A stretch of DNA of 64,000 nt, from NCBI GenBank assembly GCA_009823395.1, contig CM020505.1, positions 536,629 through 600,628 on the forward strand, given 5' to 3'. A model generated the notes under the pieces. The model searched no databases. It was not told where the DNA came from and worked only from the letters and a program-made list of their open reading frames with translations. Shown here one piece after another: positions 47,738-64,000 of the stretch (position 1 is its first letter; every line of letters starts with the position of its first letter). This stretch comes from Thamnaconus septentrionalis (Eukaryota > Chordata > Actinopteri > Tetraodontiformes > Monacanthidae). Both the position numbers and the translations under genes were made by a program.

Positions 47738-50700
47738 GAAGGAGGGGGAGGAGGAGGAGGTGATTGGGGGTGACGCGGAGGTGCGGCTGACGAGGATCAA
47801 CACATCTTCACACGTCGTATTGTAAAGTTGAAGGCCATAATAATCCAATTTTAATAGCCATTGAACTACCAGTGCCACAGCAACTTCTCAATCCAAAATT
47901 TCAACAACTGATATTTACCGTTGCAAGTTATGAAATTGCACCATGCTGATTGTTGGTTACAAATATTTGAAAACTACGCTTCAAGGAAGTCATGGTTTAA
48001 TGTTAGGCCCCGTTTCTTTGAGAGGTATCCTGCAATGCTTGGAGTTTGTAAGCGGATGGTCATGTTGTATTCCATAACATTGTACTTCTACATAATAAAA
48101 TGTTGGTTTAACAGAAGGCATGTTATTGGTTCAGATAACAATGGAATTGTGTCTGTGTGATCGGCTGATCTGAGACATCTGACATGTTCTGGAGATACTC
48201 GAATCACTTACAGCAAAACTGACAAGTCATTGTTACTATGCGTGATTGCCGCTTTTGTGCTAATACTAAAGATTCTACAGTTAAAGATTTTGTCATAAAA
48301 TCCTTTATTACTGAAATGTATTTGTGAATGTTTAAGTTATACACCAAAAGTGCTAAGAGTTAATCTACAGATGGTAAGTCTTTTTTTTGTCAATGCTCTG
48401 TCTTCACTACTTAAAAAGCCCACATTGGACTGGATTTGTACGGAGAGAAATGCAAGTGATTTCTTTCTATTTTTTTCTTTTTGTAGAGGCTGCGGATTGG
48501 CTGCGCAACGTTGTTTTTGTATTTTTGTGCCGGGCTCCCTCCAGTGGCAAAATTAATACAACACGTGCACAGCAGCGAAGGTTAAGTGACATGGTGTTGG
48601 CCTACTAAAGCACTTTTACTTTCGTTTTTACTCAGTTCTAAATTGTATCAATATATTATTTGTTTCAGAAACATTTTAAGGTTGTTTTTTTTTTAAAATG
48701 TATGCTTGGAAATAAACATTTTCGATTCATCTTTTCATACCTCTCACAGAAATATGATCCACAACTCAAGTCTTTGTTGGAACATTGTTTTATTTTGGAT
48801 GTCAAAAGCATTTTTTTTGTTTGGAAATGCTGTTGGGAAAATTGAATACTGTAAAGCCGAACTATGAGGACCAGCTCCATGAACTTCTCCAGCACTCTTC
48901 AACAGGCTCAACCACTGAAACACAGATTGGCAGAAATGCAATCCAAAATCTTGGCGTTCTTCTCTTTAGTTTGGTAGAACTTCACAATGCTGGATTTAAT
49001 GTTGTCAATATGGCAAATACTTTACATTCTGTTATTAACTGACATTAGCATTTTTTTTGGGGTGGCTTCTTTTAGGGTCATACAACAGTATTTAGTGGGG
49101 CGAGAATGTTTTTTTAGTACTGGGGATGACACTCCAATTCATGTCAGCAGCATACTACTCACAGTTGCTACATTCAAATTATAAATGATTGCAAACACAA
49201 CTTAAGCACCGTCATGGTCATTTAAAGTGAAAAGACTGAGGAAGAGTTGAATGAGCAGGTGTAAAAATCATGTTCACTCTGTGCCTCGGAGGCACACGCA
49301 CACACAAAAACAGCAAAGGCTCCTGACTTGCACGCTGATCCATACGATCAGGACTTTCCTTCACTTCTACACTCAACCCCAAATCTTATCTTTACAGTCC
49401 ACGTGTACTGCTTAAGAGTAATGCCAATGCCACATTTTCTAACAGCCTTTGTGTGAAGCAGAGTAAGAACTAGCAGAGAGATTTTGAGGTGGCTGTGAGC
49501 TCCCCCTCTTCCACTGCAGAGCGATAGGGTGTTTGCAGAGCAGCAACGACATGCAAGGCAACCTGTTGGTCACACTGAGGAGACTCATGGTGAGGCTCAG
49601 GAAGATGTTCTAGTGGGTGAGTGTGACACCAGTGACATGGCTGCAATGGGGAGAGTGTGACCTCGAACTTATTCACCTACACTATCGTCATTCTCTACAT
49701 TCATGACTTTATTTGCATCAATTTGACAGACTTTGCATTATGGCATACCACTGTGGCTTGTACATTCAGGCACCAAACTTAATACAATGAACAGTGACTA
49801 ATGTGACTGTTATGAGAACAAACGTCCAGTGAAAGCCTCTTTGACACCATGGCTTCAGCAAACCTTTGACTGAACTTCTTTTACAGAAGGGATTCACTTT
49901 CTGTGTGGAAGTAAGAAAAATGCTTATTGACCGTCTGTTAGGGAATAAATTAGTTTCATTCTCAGTGAAACCAGAAGAGCCTGGTTGGTCCAGAGCCAAG
50001 AGGAGTTCTGAAGCTCCTCAGTTCAGCACGCTATACAAAAAGGTTGAATTGAAACCAAGGGTTTTTGGTTAATGAGAGCAACATGTCAGATTTTTTTTTT
50101 TCAATACCTCAAGCCAAAATGAATTACTGTCGACTCTGTTATCAGCGTGTTTTGGTCGGCAGACTTATCTAATGCCTTGTATCACAGTTCTGTGTGAAAG
50201 GCAGATAATGTGTCTGTGTTGTCTCTGTTACTAATTTACTCACCAAAGGAAATAAATAAGCAGTTTCATAAACTGTTCACCGTCTGCTTTGCAGCCACTG
50301 AGAAGTGACGCTGAGCAGTGACGTTGTTTGCATCCTGTCAATCTAAAACACGGAGCGTTTATGGATCCGCAGGGTCGAAGAGCTCGACTCCTTCTTGCTT
50401 GACGGGTTTAACTGAAGGAGGCCACGGCTGCTCTGTGACTAGAATTCTGTCCTCTAAAATCTTTGGTGAAGGTCACCTCTTGGCATTCCCACACTTCCCT
50501 GTCACCCAGAAAAAAAACATAACAGACATGCTTATGTTGTCAGCGGGTAATGCCCGATGTAACTCAAAACAGTATACAAAATAAAAATATTCTTCTTTTT
50601 TTTTTAAATAGGTTTATATAAACATTGCAGTAAAAATAGAACCGTATCAAAACACGACTATGAGTTCACAGTCTGTCCCTCAACCTCAGAGCCACAGCAC

Positions 50701-50774
50701 TGAATCCACCCTATGGCCTTTAGTACACTTCCACAACAGGGTCCAGAGATAAGACCTGACAGTATAAAAGGACC
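47738..50774. other. prss23 3' region and gap to tmem39a
   Basis: The first few hundred bases are probably prss23 3' UTR (AATAAA near 48,093). The rest is AT-rich with short unrelated ORFs and nothing recognisable. Confidence 0.6.
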
Positions 50775-55176
<4,402 letters not shown>

Positions 55177-58100
55177 GGCCGCCAGTTACTGTGGCAACCA
55201 CGGATGCTGTCCACCAACCAACAGCCCCTGGGACTTTCCTCTTTCTCCTCAATGAGCCACCATGTATACCTGGGCCACTGGGGAGGAAAACCAGATGGCA
55301 AGACATTTTATTATTAAATAAAGTACAAGTTGAGTGTATGCATCTGGCAGGGACATTAGTGTTGTTTGTTCAAGGAGAATTCATTAGGTGCTAACTGATG
55401 CTCCATTTTCAAAGGGGCAATGACGAGTGATCATAATGCAATGCAACTAACGCATTCAAATGTTGATTCAACCTCCCACTGAATCACTTCCTGTGCAAAC
55501 TAAACTTTATGAGACTGAGAATTAATGAAATTTGCTTTTATTGCAGGATGGTGAAATAAATTACAATTCCTCCAGCAATCTCCTGCAGATGTGTAATGAA
55601 CTCAGAGCAAATCTCGCATTTAGAACGTGCACCATTGAAAAGCAAGTATGTATATTTACAACAATGCAGGCCTCACTGGACATTATGTAGGCTTATCATG
55701 TTTACTTTTTTTATTGATTCTAAAAGCTGTATTTAAATTTTGATCACTAAACTTATATTTCAACAAGTCAAGGAAAAAAAGCGGAAACATTGACAAGGAA
55801 CTCTTCAGGTATGCCAGTGAGCCAGCACAAGCAGTGACAACACAACTAAACGGAATGCAGCAAACAATTATAACGTTGTTCCTTAAATCCAGGCTTATGC
55901 TTAACGTGTCAAACCAGCTGGATAACATCTCGCTTCCCCAATTTAATTCTCAATTTTTTAAAAAGTGATCAACCTGCTTATGTTTGAGATCACTGCTGGT
56001 TTTTGTTCATGCTATTATTATTATTATTTAAAAAAAAAAAAAAAAAAAACACACTTGTGTTTGTGCACAACAAAACAACTGTCTGATTGCAATGAATCTT
56101 AAGATTTGGTTCTTTCAGTGTCTATCAAGCACACGTAGTGTATGCACACTGAAGACATGAAGCAACAATCTGGTCGTGCTAAATTTAGAACAGAGACATC
56201 GGTGGCGTTTAAATGATAAGGATCAATTTTAGATAACGAACTACCAAGGAAAGGCTGGCTGCGAGGTTTCTAAACCGTTGAACAATTTTCACAGTTGTGC
56301 CACTGAAATCTGGCGAGTGAGAGGGCCACTCGGACCGAAGCATGGCTATGTATTGAACGAGTGGTGCGTTGCATTTCATTGACACAAATGCGGCTTACAA
56401 TGGGTATGACACTACACTGCACTTTTGAACAGGAAGTAGTCGTTCACGCACACGTAAGCATACAACACAACGCAAGGCACCATAACTAAATGTGAGCTAA
56501 AGTTAAAAAAAGAAAGGAAAAGAAAAGAAAAGAAAAAAAAAAAAAAAGAAAACAGGAACTGTAACATCGTCAACTTCACGACAATGGAGGCTCCCCGGAT
56601 GGCAGTCGGTGACTTCCAGAGCACAAGACGCTTTACAGCCCTCACCTCAACAAGTGTTGGGTCGGTGGGACGGAGAGGTGTCGTTAAACTGGAAGGCACT
56701 TGAAACGATGCCTTTTTTTTCTTTCTTTTTTTAACGTTATGCCTGGTGATAATTCGTCCATAAACGAGTTGAGGACACTTTATGTGAAGTAGGCTTTGTC
56801 ATGTGCCCAGACGTGCATGCAAGACTCCAGGCTAACGTGTGATATTATGGAGAATTGCCGCTTTGCCAACAACGAAATCTCGGTGCACCGTGTCCATCGT
56901 GGTGGTAAACGTAAATGTATGTGAGCCACCAGCACCAGCTCACATATACTGACTTGAGGAATTGGCGATAGATAGTTGTGTTGGCTGCGCAGAGCCACGG
57001 CTACTCACACACACATCGACAACATACGGGAGGGTGAAGTGGACGAGGATGCATCAGTCACTTGTGTGGCTCCCAGCCTGTCGAGTCCAGACACCAGCGA
57101 GCATTTCTCCGCCTTCCAGCTTTAATCAAATCCGTGAGCCACTGTTTTGACGACGATCTACGGAGGCGGCGGTGGTCGTGAATGTTCTCTTTTAAAGCTG
57201 CCCCCGGGGAGGAAAAAAAACACACACAAAACGGTCTAAACGTCTTCAGGATCAACAGTATGAATTCGTTGCACAGAGACCGACGTGGCAAACGCGCACC
57301 GCCTCTCACTTCGACGTCATCAGTGTGCGACTTCAGGAGTGAGCCGAGCTGCTCAGTCGCTCTGCTGAAAACATCTGTTGGGGGAGGAAAAGGTTGGAGT
57401 AAAATTAAAACATGTCATACAAACTGGGAATTTAGCAACCGCACCTTAAAAAATTAAAAAAAAATTTTTTTTTATTAGGTATCAACTTGTAAAAAATCTA
57501 ATTTAAATCAAATAATCAGGAAAATGCACAAACAACAAAAGCTAGAATTAGAAACTATTTTAAAAACACTATTAAAGGATAATCCCACACAATATAATGT
57601 ATTATCCATTTCATGAAACAGTGCCTATACAAAAAAAGAACCTCCAAACCATTCATGTTGTTCATGAAAGTGAAAAAAAATCTTTTAATACAGGTGATTT
57701 TTATTTTTTGGGGAAAATGCAAACAAAATATATTATTGGTACACAATATGGACAACAAAGTTAAAGAAATAGTGAAAAAAAATGATGCTGATGATCACAT
57801 GTTAGCTTTTCTAACTTTACTCAATTGTCAACATCAGCAGCTTATACATTCAAACCGTGTACAATTAGAAGCACTAAGTGCAAAAAAATTAAACCTATGA
57901 ATAAAGGTTCATAAAAAACAAGTATCATCATCATTGCAAGAGAGGCTATCCTTCAAATATTTCAGAAACAAAGACACAATTTCCACAATATTTTCAGCAC
58001 AAACATGAAAAAATACAAAAGTTCTGCTAAAACTTCATTTACAAGAGTCGCTTCATCTTTAAATGGCTTCAAACAGTTACTGGAAGATGTAACAGCATTT

Positions 58101-58511
58101 TTCTAACAGGTCCTGAGAGGTATTTACACATGTTGAATAAACTTGGTAACAGAGCAATACTAAAGCATATGATAAAATATGACCTATTCCTGCAACTGCT
58201 AAGTTAGAACGCTTGAGAGTAGAAACTTTTATGTGAAGACATCCTCATTAATTAAAACACCATAATAAATATGTCACCTATTTAGTAGCCAGAGTCAAAA
58301 CTGGTTTCTATATTTTCTATCTCTAAATCTCACTTTTCTTTTCCAATCCTTTGAGCAATTGACACTAAACGGCAACAGAGGTCATATAATCAAAAACATG
58401 AGAATGGTGGCATATACAAGTTTACCAGTAGCCAAGCAACAGGGCTTCCAGTTCTAGCGCCGTGCAAGTTGACAGAAACCGACGTCACGGGGCGTTTTAC
58501 AGCTGGAAGGC
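55177..58511. other. tmem39a 5' region and gap to ildr1
   Basis: No coding exon was recognised. An A-run sits near 56,030-56,050 and GAAAA-type runs near 56,510-56,550. The last part, from about 58,510 leftwards, is probably ildr1 3' UTR. Confidence 0.6.
57010..57340 (-). promoter_or_regulatory. possible tmem39a promoter and 5' UTR exon
   Basis: A CpG-containing island on the minus strand with a CRE-like TGACGTC near 57,310, in otherwise AT-rich DNA, about 2 kb upstream of the tmem39a start codon. A leader exon spliced to the coding exon is plausible but not shown by the sequence. Confidence 0.3.
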
Positions 58512-61500
58512 TCAGATGACAACGCTGGTGCCACTGCGAGAACTCTTGTCCTGAGAAAGACATACTAACTTTAGATTTATTTCACTAAAAAGCAGTCAGG
58601 CGCAAACTTTTCAGGTAGGTAGGCAGCCATGACAGAGAGAGAGAGACAGACACAGAGAGAAAAAAAGACAGACAGAAATACAGACAGATAGACAACATGG
58701 AGTTTCACTTTGTTTACGCCTGCTATAAGAACCTTAGGTTGTAGGTGTGATTACTAAAGTAGTGTGTGTCTTACGGAGTAGCGTTCTTTCCTTCGAGTCC
58801 CTGGTTTCTGGCCAGGTTCATATTCAGAGTAGCTGGGAGGTTTTTCTACCCAGCCTCCTCCTCCTCCTCTTCTTCCTCCACCTCCACCCCTTCTGCTGCT
58901 GTCTTCATCATCCGAGCTCCATGATCCACCTCGGGAGCGAGAGTAGTTTCCCCTGGACCTGCTGTCAAATAGGTCATCTCTGGAACGGGAGTAGGGGCGG
59001 TCCAGGTGCCCCCGCTGGCTGTGTGCATCTAATGAGTCCTGGCTGTAACTCCGGGGAACACCTCTAGACCGGCTGGGTGAAGGATAACGCCTGGCTCCCG
59101 CACCTCGTGGGTTATGACGGCCAAAGCCACTGCGGCTGCTCTCGCTCGAGCTGGGGGGACGAGTTTTGGGTGCAGGCGGTGGAATTCTACCAGGGTTCTG
59201 TTCCCTTATAGGCGGAAGTGTGATGACGCGACGCTCGGTTAGGCCATCGTCCAGAGCAGAGATCATGCTGGGTGGTCCGGGGGAAAATGGAACAGCATTC
59301 AGCATGTGCTGGGGAGGTGGTGGGATCCCTTGCATGTGGTTCGGTGGAGGTGGCATCAGCTGCATGTGGGGGGGTGGCATCTGCTGCATGTGGGGCTGCG
59401 GCATCTGCTGCATGTGGGGCGGCGGAGGTGGCTGGGACTGAAAAAGATCACAGGAGAAGAGAGAAAAACAAATACTTCAACAGCTCTCAGACAAAAGGTG
59501 ATGCATCATTTCAGAGCGGTGCAATGCAATTTCATAGATCAGACCAACAAGTCAGCCCATTAATCCATTGGCCAGTTGCCAAATGTTATCTGCTTGTCGG
59601 ACTGATGTTGGTTGCATTTCTAAACAGTATGTAAAACACAGACGGGGGATAGGACTAATCAGCAATACAATATATTTCACTTAAGATGTTATTTGTATTT
59701 TGAAGTCACAACTGTCCAAAATGAGTTTGTTTCAACGGTGCATATGTTAATCAAGTGTTTGGAAATCATCAAAATATTAAGTCAGAAATGTTTGTTTCTT
59801 TATTGCACAATGTGGTGGGTAATGTTTTATTCATCATCTGTTATAAAATTATATAAAAATAGTACATAAACTACTATTTTTAGAATTTTCTTTCAGCCAC
59901 AGTGAATGGTTCTCGCCAAACAATCGTTTCTATGGCTGGACTAGAAAAGACCAAATGAAATAATTGGCAGTAATTCAACTATAAAATTAACTGTAGAAGG
60001 GTTAAGTTGGGCAACTGAACTTGTTCAATTACCCCAACTTAACCCTGCTACATTAAGATGACCTGCATGACTGAGAACCTTCACAGGTATAAAATTAGCT
60101 CCATTATTCAAACATACGTAGAATGAAGTCCAGACGAAAACAACGTGCAGTGTTAGACACATGACTGGTTACATACCTGAAGTAGAGGACTGGCCATGTC
60201 CATACCCCTCACCTGGCTCTCCAGGTAATTGAGCATCTGATTGGTGTTGGCAGGGGTGTGGTTGCCATGGCCACTGCTTGTGGGAGGCATGCTATAGGCT
60301 GAAGACTGAGGAGGGGGGAGTGGCATGGGCTTTAGTGGGATACTTTTGCCTGAAGCTGATCCTGCAGAGAGAGAGAGAGAGAAAAAGAGAGAGAGAGAGA
60401 GAGAGAGAGGAAGAGAGAGAGAGAGAGAGAGAGACGTTCATAAAAAGGCTCACACTGAAGGTGTGAAAGTCAGTATAAGCTGCACTGACTCAGTCGCATG
60501 ATGATATGCATGTGTATCAGTGTGCACCTGAGTAAAGCAGTGGGTTCATCTGGGAGGAGGCATGACTCATTGGGCCATAGATTGGCTGTCCTCCTGCCCA
60601 GGGTGCCATGGCCCTCTGAGCTTCCTTCATCATTCGATGCTGCATCACAGCTGCAAGAGGAGGACAGCAAAGTTCACATGTCAGAATTGAACACAACTGT
60701 TTTTTTCAGATGTTTGTTTTCAGACGTAATGCAGTAGAACACTGAAGCAACAGTTGCAGCAAATCTTGAAAAACATATTTTGATATAAAATAAACAGCAA
60801 GTTAGTTCCATCTTCCTGCAAGTTGGCTGCATGTGGGATTTCTTTCTTCCATTGTAAAAACACTTTTTGAAAAGAATCTCAATTTCATCCGACTACTAAC
60901 GATGTTATTGTAGGTGAAACTACAAAATGCAGAACACAGAATACTTTGTTTCACATAACCTATTATCATGAAGACCATCTCTACCTTTTTCAGGACAGCA
61001 GCATTTCTCTGGGCAGCAAGGACATCGAACATAGCAGCAGCAAGCCTGGGGGCAGCATTGGCAGCAGCAGATACAAAAGAGGAGGATAAGGAGGAGCGCC
61101 CCAATAACGATGAACAGCACTGTCAACCAGTCTGAGGCAGGGGAAGAAGAAAGACATTCATTCGCTGGAGCTAAATGTGGGTGAATGTTAACACACAATT
61201 GTGATAGAAATGCAGCAACATAAACATAATGCAATGCGTTTTTCCTTAGGTTTCTTACGGTAAACAATAAGTTTCACTTCTTTGTCCGAGTCTCCAGAGG
61301 TGTCTCCCGGAGCATCAACAGCACAAAAGTAGACCCCGTTGTCCCACCACATCACCTCATTGATCACCAGGTCTGCCTCTATGCACACAACACAAATGAG
61401 AAAATGTTTAAGGTTTTAAATAATTCCACTTGACTGCAGACTTATGAAACAAACTTTTTCTGTGTTTTTTTGTTTTTTTGATTTGTTTGAAAAGCCTAAG

Positions 61501-63731
61501 TGAGGAAAGCGACTCAAAAATGTTTGAGCAGGCCCTCAACATAACACAGAGAAATGGACCGTGAAAAACGTGTGTAAACCATATATTTTATAAAGAATAT
61601 GAATGTCTGTTGATTTTATAATGAATCTGAATGACTTAGCTACAGCCATGATGTTTTTCATGTCATGTCATGTCAGGTCAAATAACTAACTAGATCTTTT
61701 ATTAGATTTATACACATGTTTTGTTTGATTACAACCAAAAGTCAGATTGATCTACCACACATAAATATTTTGTCTTTATTTTCTGCATTGATTATGTCAA
61801 TAAATTGCCTTGGAATCTCAAGGGGAGATATTAGAACTAATTTCAACACAATGCTGTTATCGCAAATGGGCAAACAAAAAAAAAAAAATTAGGATTGCAG
61901 TCAGACATGATCATGATGAAGTTTATTTGCCATAACTAATCAAAACTGGGCAATATTCTAAATTATGATTTTATGAACTCACTATTTTGGATGGTGATCT
62001 TGCGCTCACGGTACTCGGCTCCAAGTATCGGCTCATTGCTTCCTCTCTTCTGAACCACAGTGCGCACTGTCCGTTGACGGTCTGGGCAGTCATTCGAAGG
62101 GTCTTGGCCCAACTGTAACGCAGACTGGTACGCTGCAAAGAGCAGAGGCAGAGTAAACCACAATCTTTAGTCCCACTGATAACCTTCTGCTAAGGTTCCT
62201 TTACTTTGTATTCAATGTATTCCAGGGCTAAACCTACAACAAAACTCTTGTGCAAAATGCATCAATGTGTTTAAGTCAGAGTCCATAAATATTTTTGGTT
62301 AATTGGTTTTAATATTTTCACCTATGCGCTATGACTTACAGATTTAATAACCATTTACAAATGCATTTGGGAAATTAGAAAAAAGTAAAGGTTTAATGGT
62401 GTGAGACCAGGCCTAGACCACTTTACAGAAAAAGGGTCCTTGTGGATAGAAAAACTTCAATTAGATGACAAAGATTCTTGGTTTATTCATTCTGCGAAAA
62501 GGAAGAGAATTATATGTCCATCTTGTCCAGAAGCTCAACAGCATTACATTTTAGTGACATACAATTATTCCAGAGCAGCAAAAAATCCGAGCTATGTATG
62601 TGCATTTAAACATAAAGAAGAAAATACCTGATAACACTTTACTGCTTCCATGTTTTTCTAACAAGTGTGTTGAAACAAATCTAGTAAGGTGTGTTTCTAT
62701 TCTGGCTTTTCATGAAATTTCAACAAATGAGAGGCAAAAAACAATGGAAAAAGGGACAGGAAGTGGGACACCTGGTTACCATACACATACCAGTAGAGTA
62801 GTACTCCAGAACAGGGTCCTTGCAGAAGGACTTGAACCTCCAGGTGACCAGAACATCCTGGAGGTTTGCAGAGGTGGAGAAGTCACAGCGGAGAATCACT
62901 GAACCAAACAGTGGGACGCTGCGCTCCTGCTGGGGAACAATCACCTGGATACACACCGACACTAAGGGAAGACAGAAAAAGATAAGATTAGCCAGGGTCT
63001 TCTCTAAAAAAAAATAAACAATGCAGGTGTCTTTTAACTAAATTGTACACATACTGTAAACAGTAAGCAGGAAGAAATGTGTGAGGGACTCTGATAGACT
63101 CTGGCTGTCGCAGGTGAGGAGCATTTCAAAGTGACAAAACCGGAAAAACAGGTAACTGACAGAGACAGGAAACAGTTTACTATGAAACCAAAGACACCAA
63201 ACACTGAAAGCTGGAATGAAACCAGTTATGTGGACATGTCTCCAAATGTGGAAAGGTGTGTCTTTAATATAAAAATAAATGAGGAGTATACAAACTGTAG
63301 ACCGACAAGCTTAACAGGGGTGAGGGGGCAAACATCTAATTCCAACGAATGGAATTTGGCCCAGTGTCCCAGTTCTGACAGAATGTAAATAACTACATGG
63401 AGTGGGAAAAGGCAAGACGACAATTGTTTTAGTCTTGGGATTCCATTCACTAGGAGTGTCGCAGTCTGTTGTGGGACAAGTTTTAAGGCCTACCAACAAC
63501 CCCAAAAAAGATGCGGCAAACAACAAAACAATGGTGTCATGTGACCGAAACCGTTTCAGTTTTACGACTCTCTGTACTAATTTTGATTATTTATTTATTT
63601 ATTTATTTATGTTTTTCAATCGAATTGTAAACATTCCAACATCAGCAAGATAGATAACATACTAAAGTGGCTATTTCAACATTACCTTGGAGAATGGAGA
63701 GCAGGAGGGTCGCGGCAGGAAGTCCCCGCAT
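58512..63731 (-). CDS. ildr1: immunoglobulin-like domain containing receptor 1 (angulin family)
   Basis: A tricellular tight-junction Ig protein that recruits tricellulin; human ILDR1 loss causes deafness (DFNB42). Nine coding exons: 63,686-63,731; 62,791-62,961; 61,983-62,132; 61,259-61,378; 60,985-61,131; 60,528-60,650; 60,177-60,361; 58,775-59,437; 58,512-58,550. Phases agree, giving 547 residues (human 546). Signal peptide [15 protein letters not shown]. Ig V domain with [29 protein letters not shown] and [18 protein letters not shown]. Membrane span [20 protein letters not shown] followed by the family's Cys cluster ([19 protein letters not shown]). The cytoplasmic tail is Pro/Met-rich (HMQQMP repeats) and Arg/Ser-rich ([14 protein letters not shown]), with EKPPSYSEY. 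The C-terminus is SGTSVVI, a PDZ-type end. The Ig domain fits ILDR1, not LSR or ILDR2. Closeness to tmem39a matches human 3q13. It could be either teleost ildr1 paralogue. Confidence 0.95.
59998..60046. repeat. inverted repeat in an ildr1 intron
   Basis: The 14-base arms AGGGTTAAGTTGGG and CCCAACTTAACCCT are separated by 21 bases that are themselves partly self-complementary. Confidence 0.85.
60366..60434. repeat. (GA)n microsatellite in an ildr1 intron
   Basis: Interrupted GA repeats directly upstream (in transcript order) of the exon at 60,177-60,361. On the coding strand they form a CT-rich tract against that exon's 3' splice site. Confidence 0.95.
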
Positions 63732-64000
63732 GCTGACGAAAGGCTGCGGTTCCAAAGCTCCGGCAGCGATTATTCTTGCTCGAGAATCAAATTATATTAG
63801 ACGACGAATTGCGGTAGAAATATTTCGACCATTAACGTCCTATCTTCGCGCACCAGGCCTTCAATTCAAACGCTCATCGTGTCGTCCCACGCCTTGGTGT
63901 CGACTTGCTCAGAGCCGATTCTTCACTCATCTCTAACCACACCCCGAAACAGGTGAACCCATCACCGGCGGTGACGTAGGTAGGTGTCGAGCCACCATTA

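Overview
The window is vertebrate nuclear DNA, almost certainly from a ray-finned (teleost) fish. The evidence is compact multi-exon genes with GT/AG introns, long (CA)n microsatellites, tRNA-derived SINE copies of types common in fish, a chromodomain Ty3/gypsy element, and vertebrate immune-receptor and tight-junction genes. There are no bacterial operons, CRISPR arrays or rRNA genes.

Left third (1-28.4 kb). Two interleukin-1-receptor-family genes lie head to tail on the minus strand. il18r1-like exons run from 15,700 to 12,586, and il18rap-like exons from 10,633 to 7,194. Their products would be the ligand-binding and accessory chains of one receptor, and the gene order matches the mammalian cluster. 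Both look damaged. il18r1 has two in-frame TAG codons and at least one frameshift. il18rap has a frameshift in its third Ig domain and no recognisable final TIR exon, and a decayed multi-exon DNA-transposon transposase lies just downstream (6,964-3,954). A segment of about 7.15 kb (13,950-21,092) that carries the 5' half of il18r1 is repeated in tandem at 21,093-28,364. The breakpoint falls inside an il18r1 exon. Each unit carries SINE copies, a 92-94 bp direct-repeat pair and a short perfect hairpin.

Middle (28.4-43.5 kb). About 7 kb without recognisable genes is followed by a near-complete Ty3/gypsy chromovirus (35,849-43,491, 5 bp target-site duplication). Its reverse transcriptase is split by a 2.4 kb retroposon with a 15 bp target-site duplication. 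That insert has a GC-rich body and ends in CA and TA/TG simple repeats.

Right third (43.5-64 kb). Three apparently intact genes: prss23 (plus; secreted serine protease, 396 codons in two coding exons), tmem39a (minus; eight coding exons, 493 residues, ER multipass protein) and ildr1 (minus; nine coding exons, 547 residues, tricellular-junction Ig protein). These open frames make it less likely that general sequence error explains the lesions in the IL-18 receptor genes. Two divergent, oppositely oriented copies of a small DNA element, each keeping the start of a Myb/SANT-like ORF, flank prss23. I found no clearly new biological system. The strongest leads are the apparent joint decay of the two IL-18 receptor chains, the tandem duplication (real or an assembly artefact), several unexplained long perfect palindromes, and the unclassified 2.4 kb insert.
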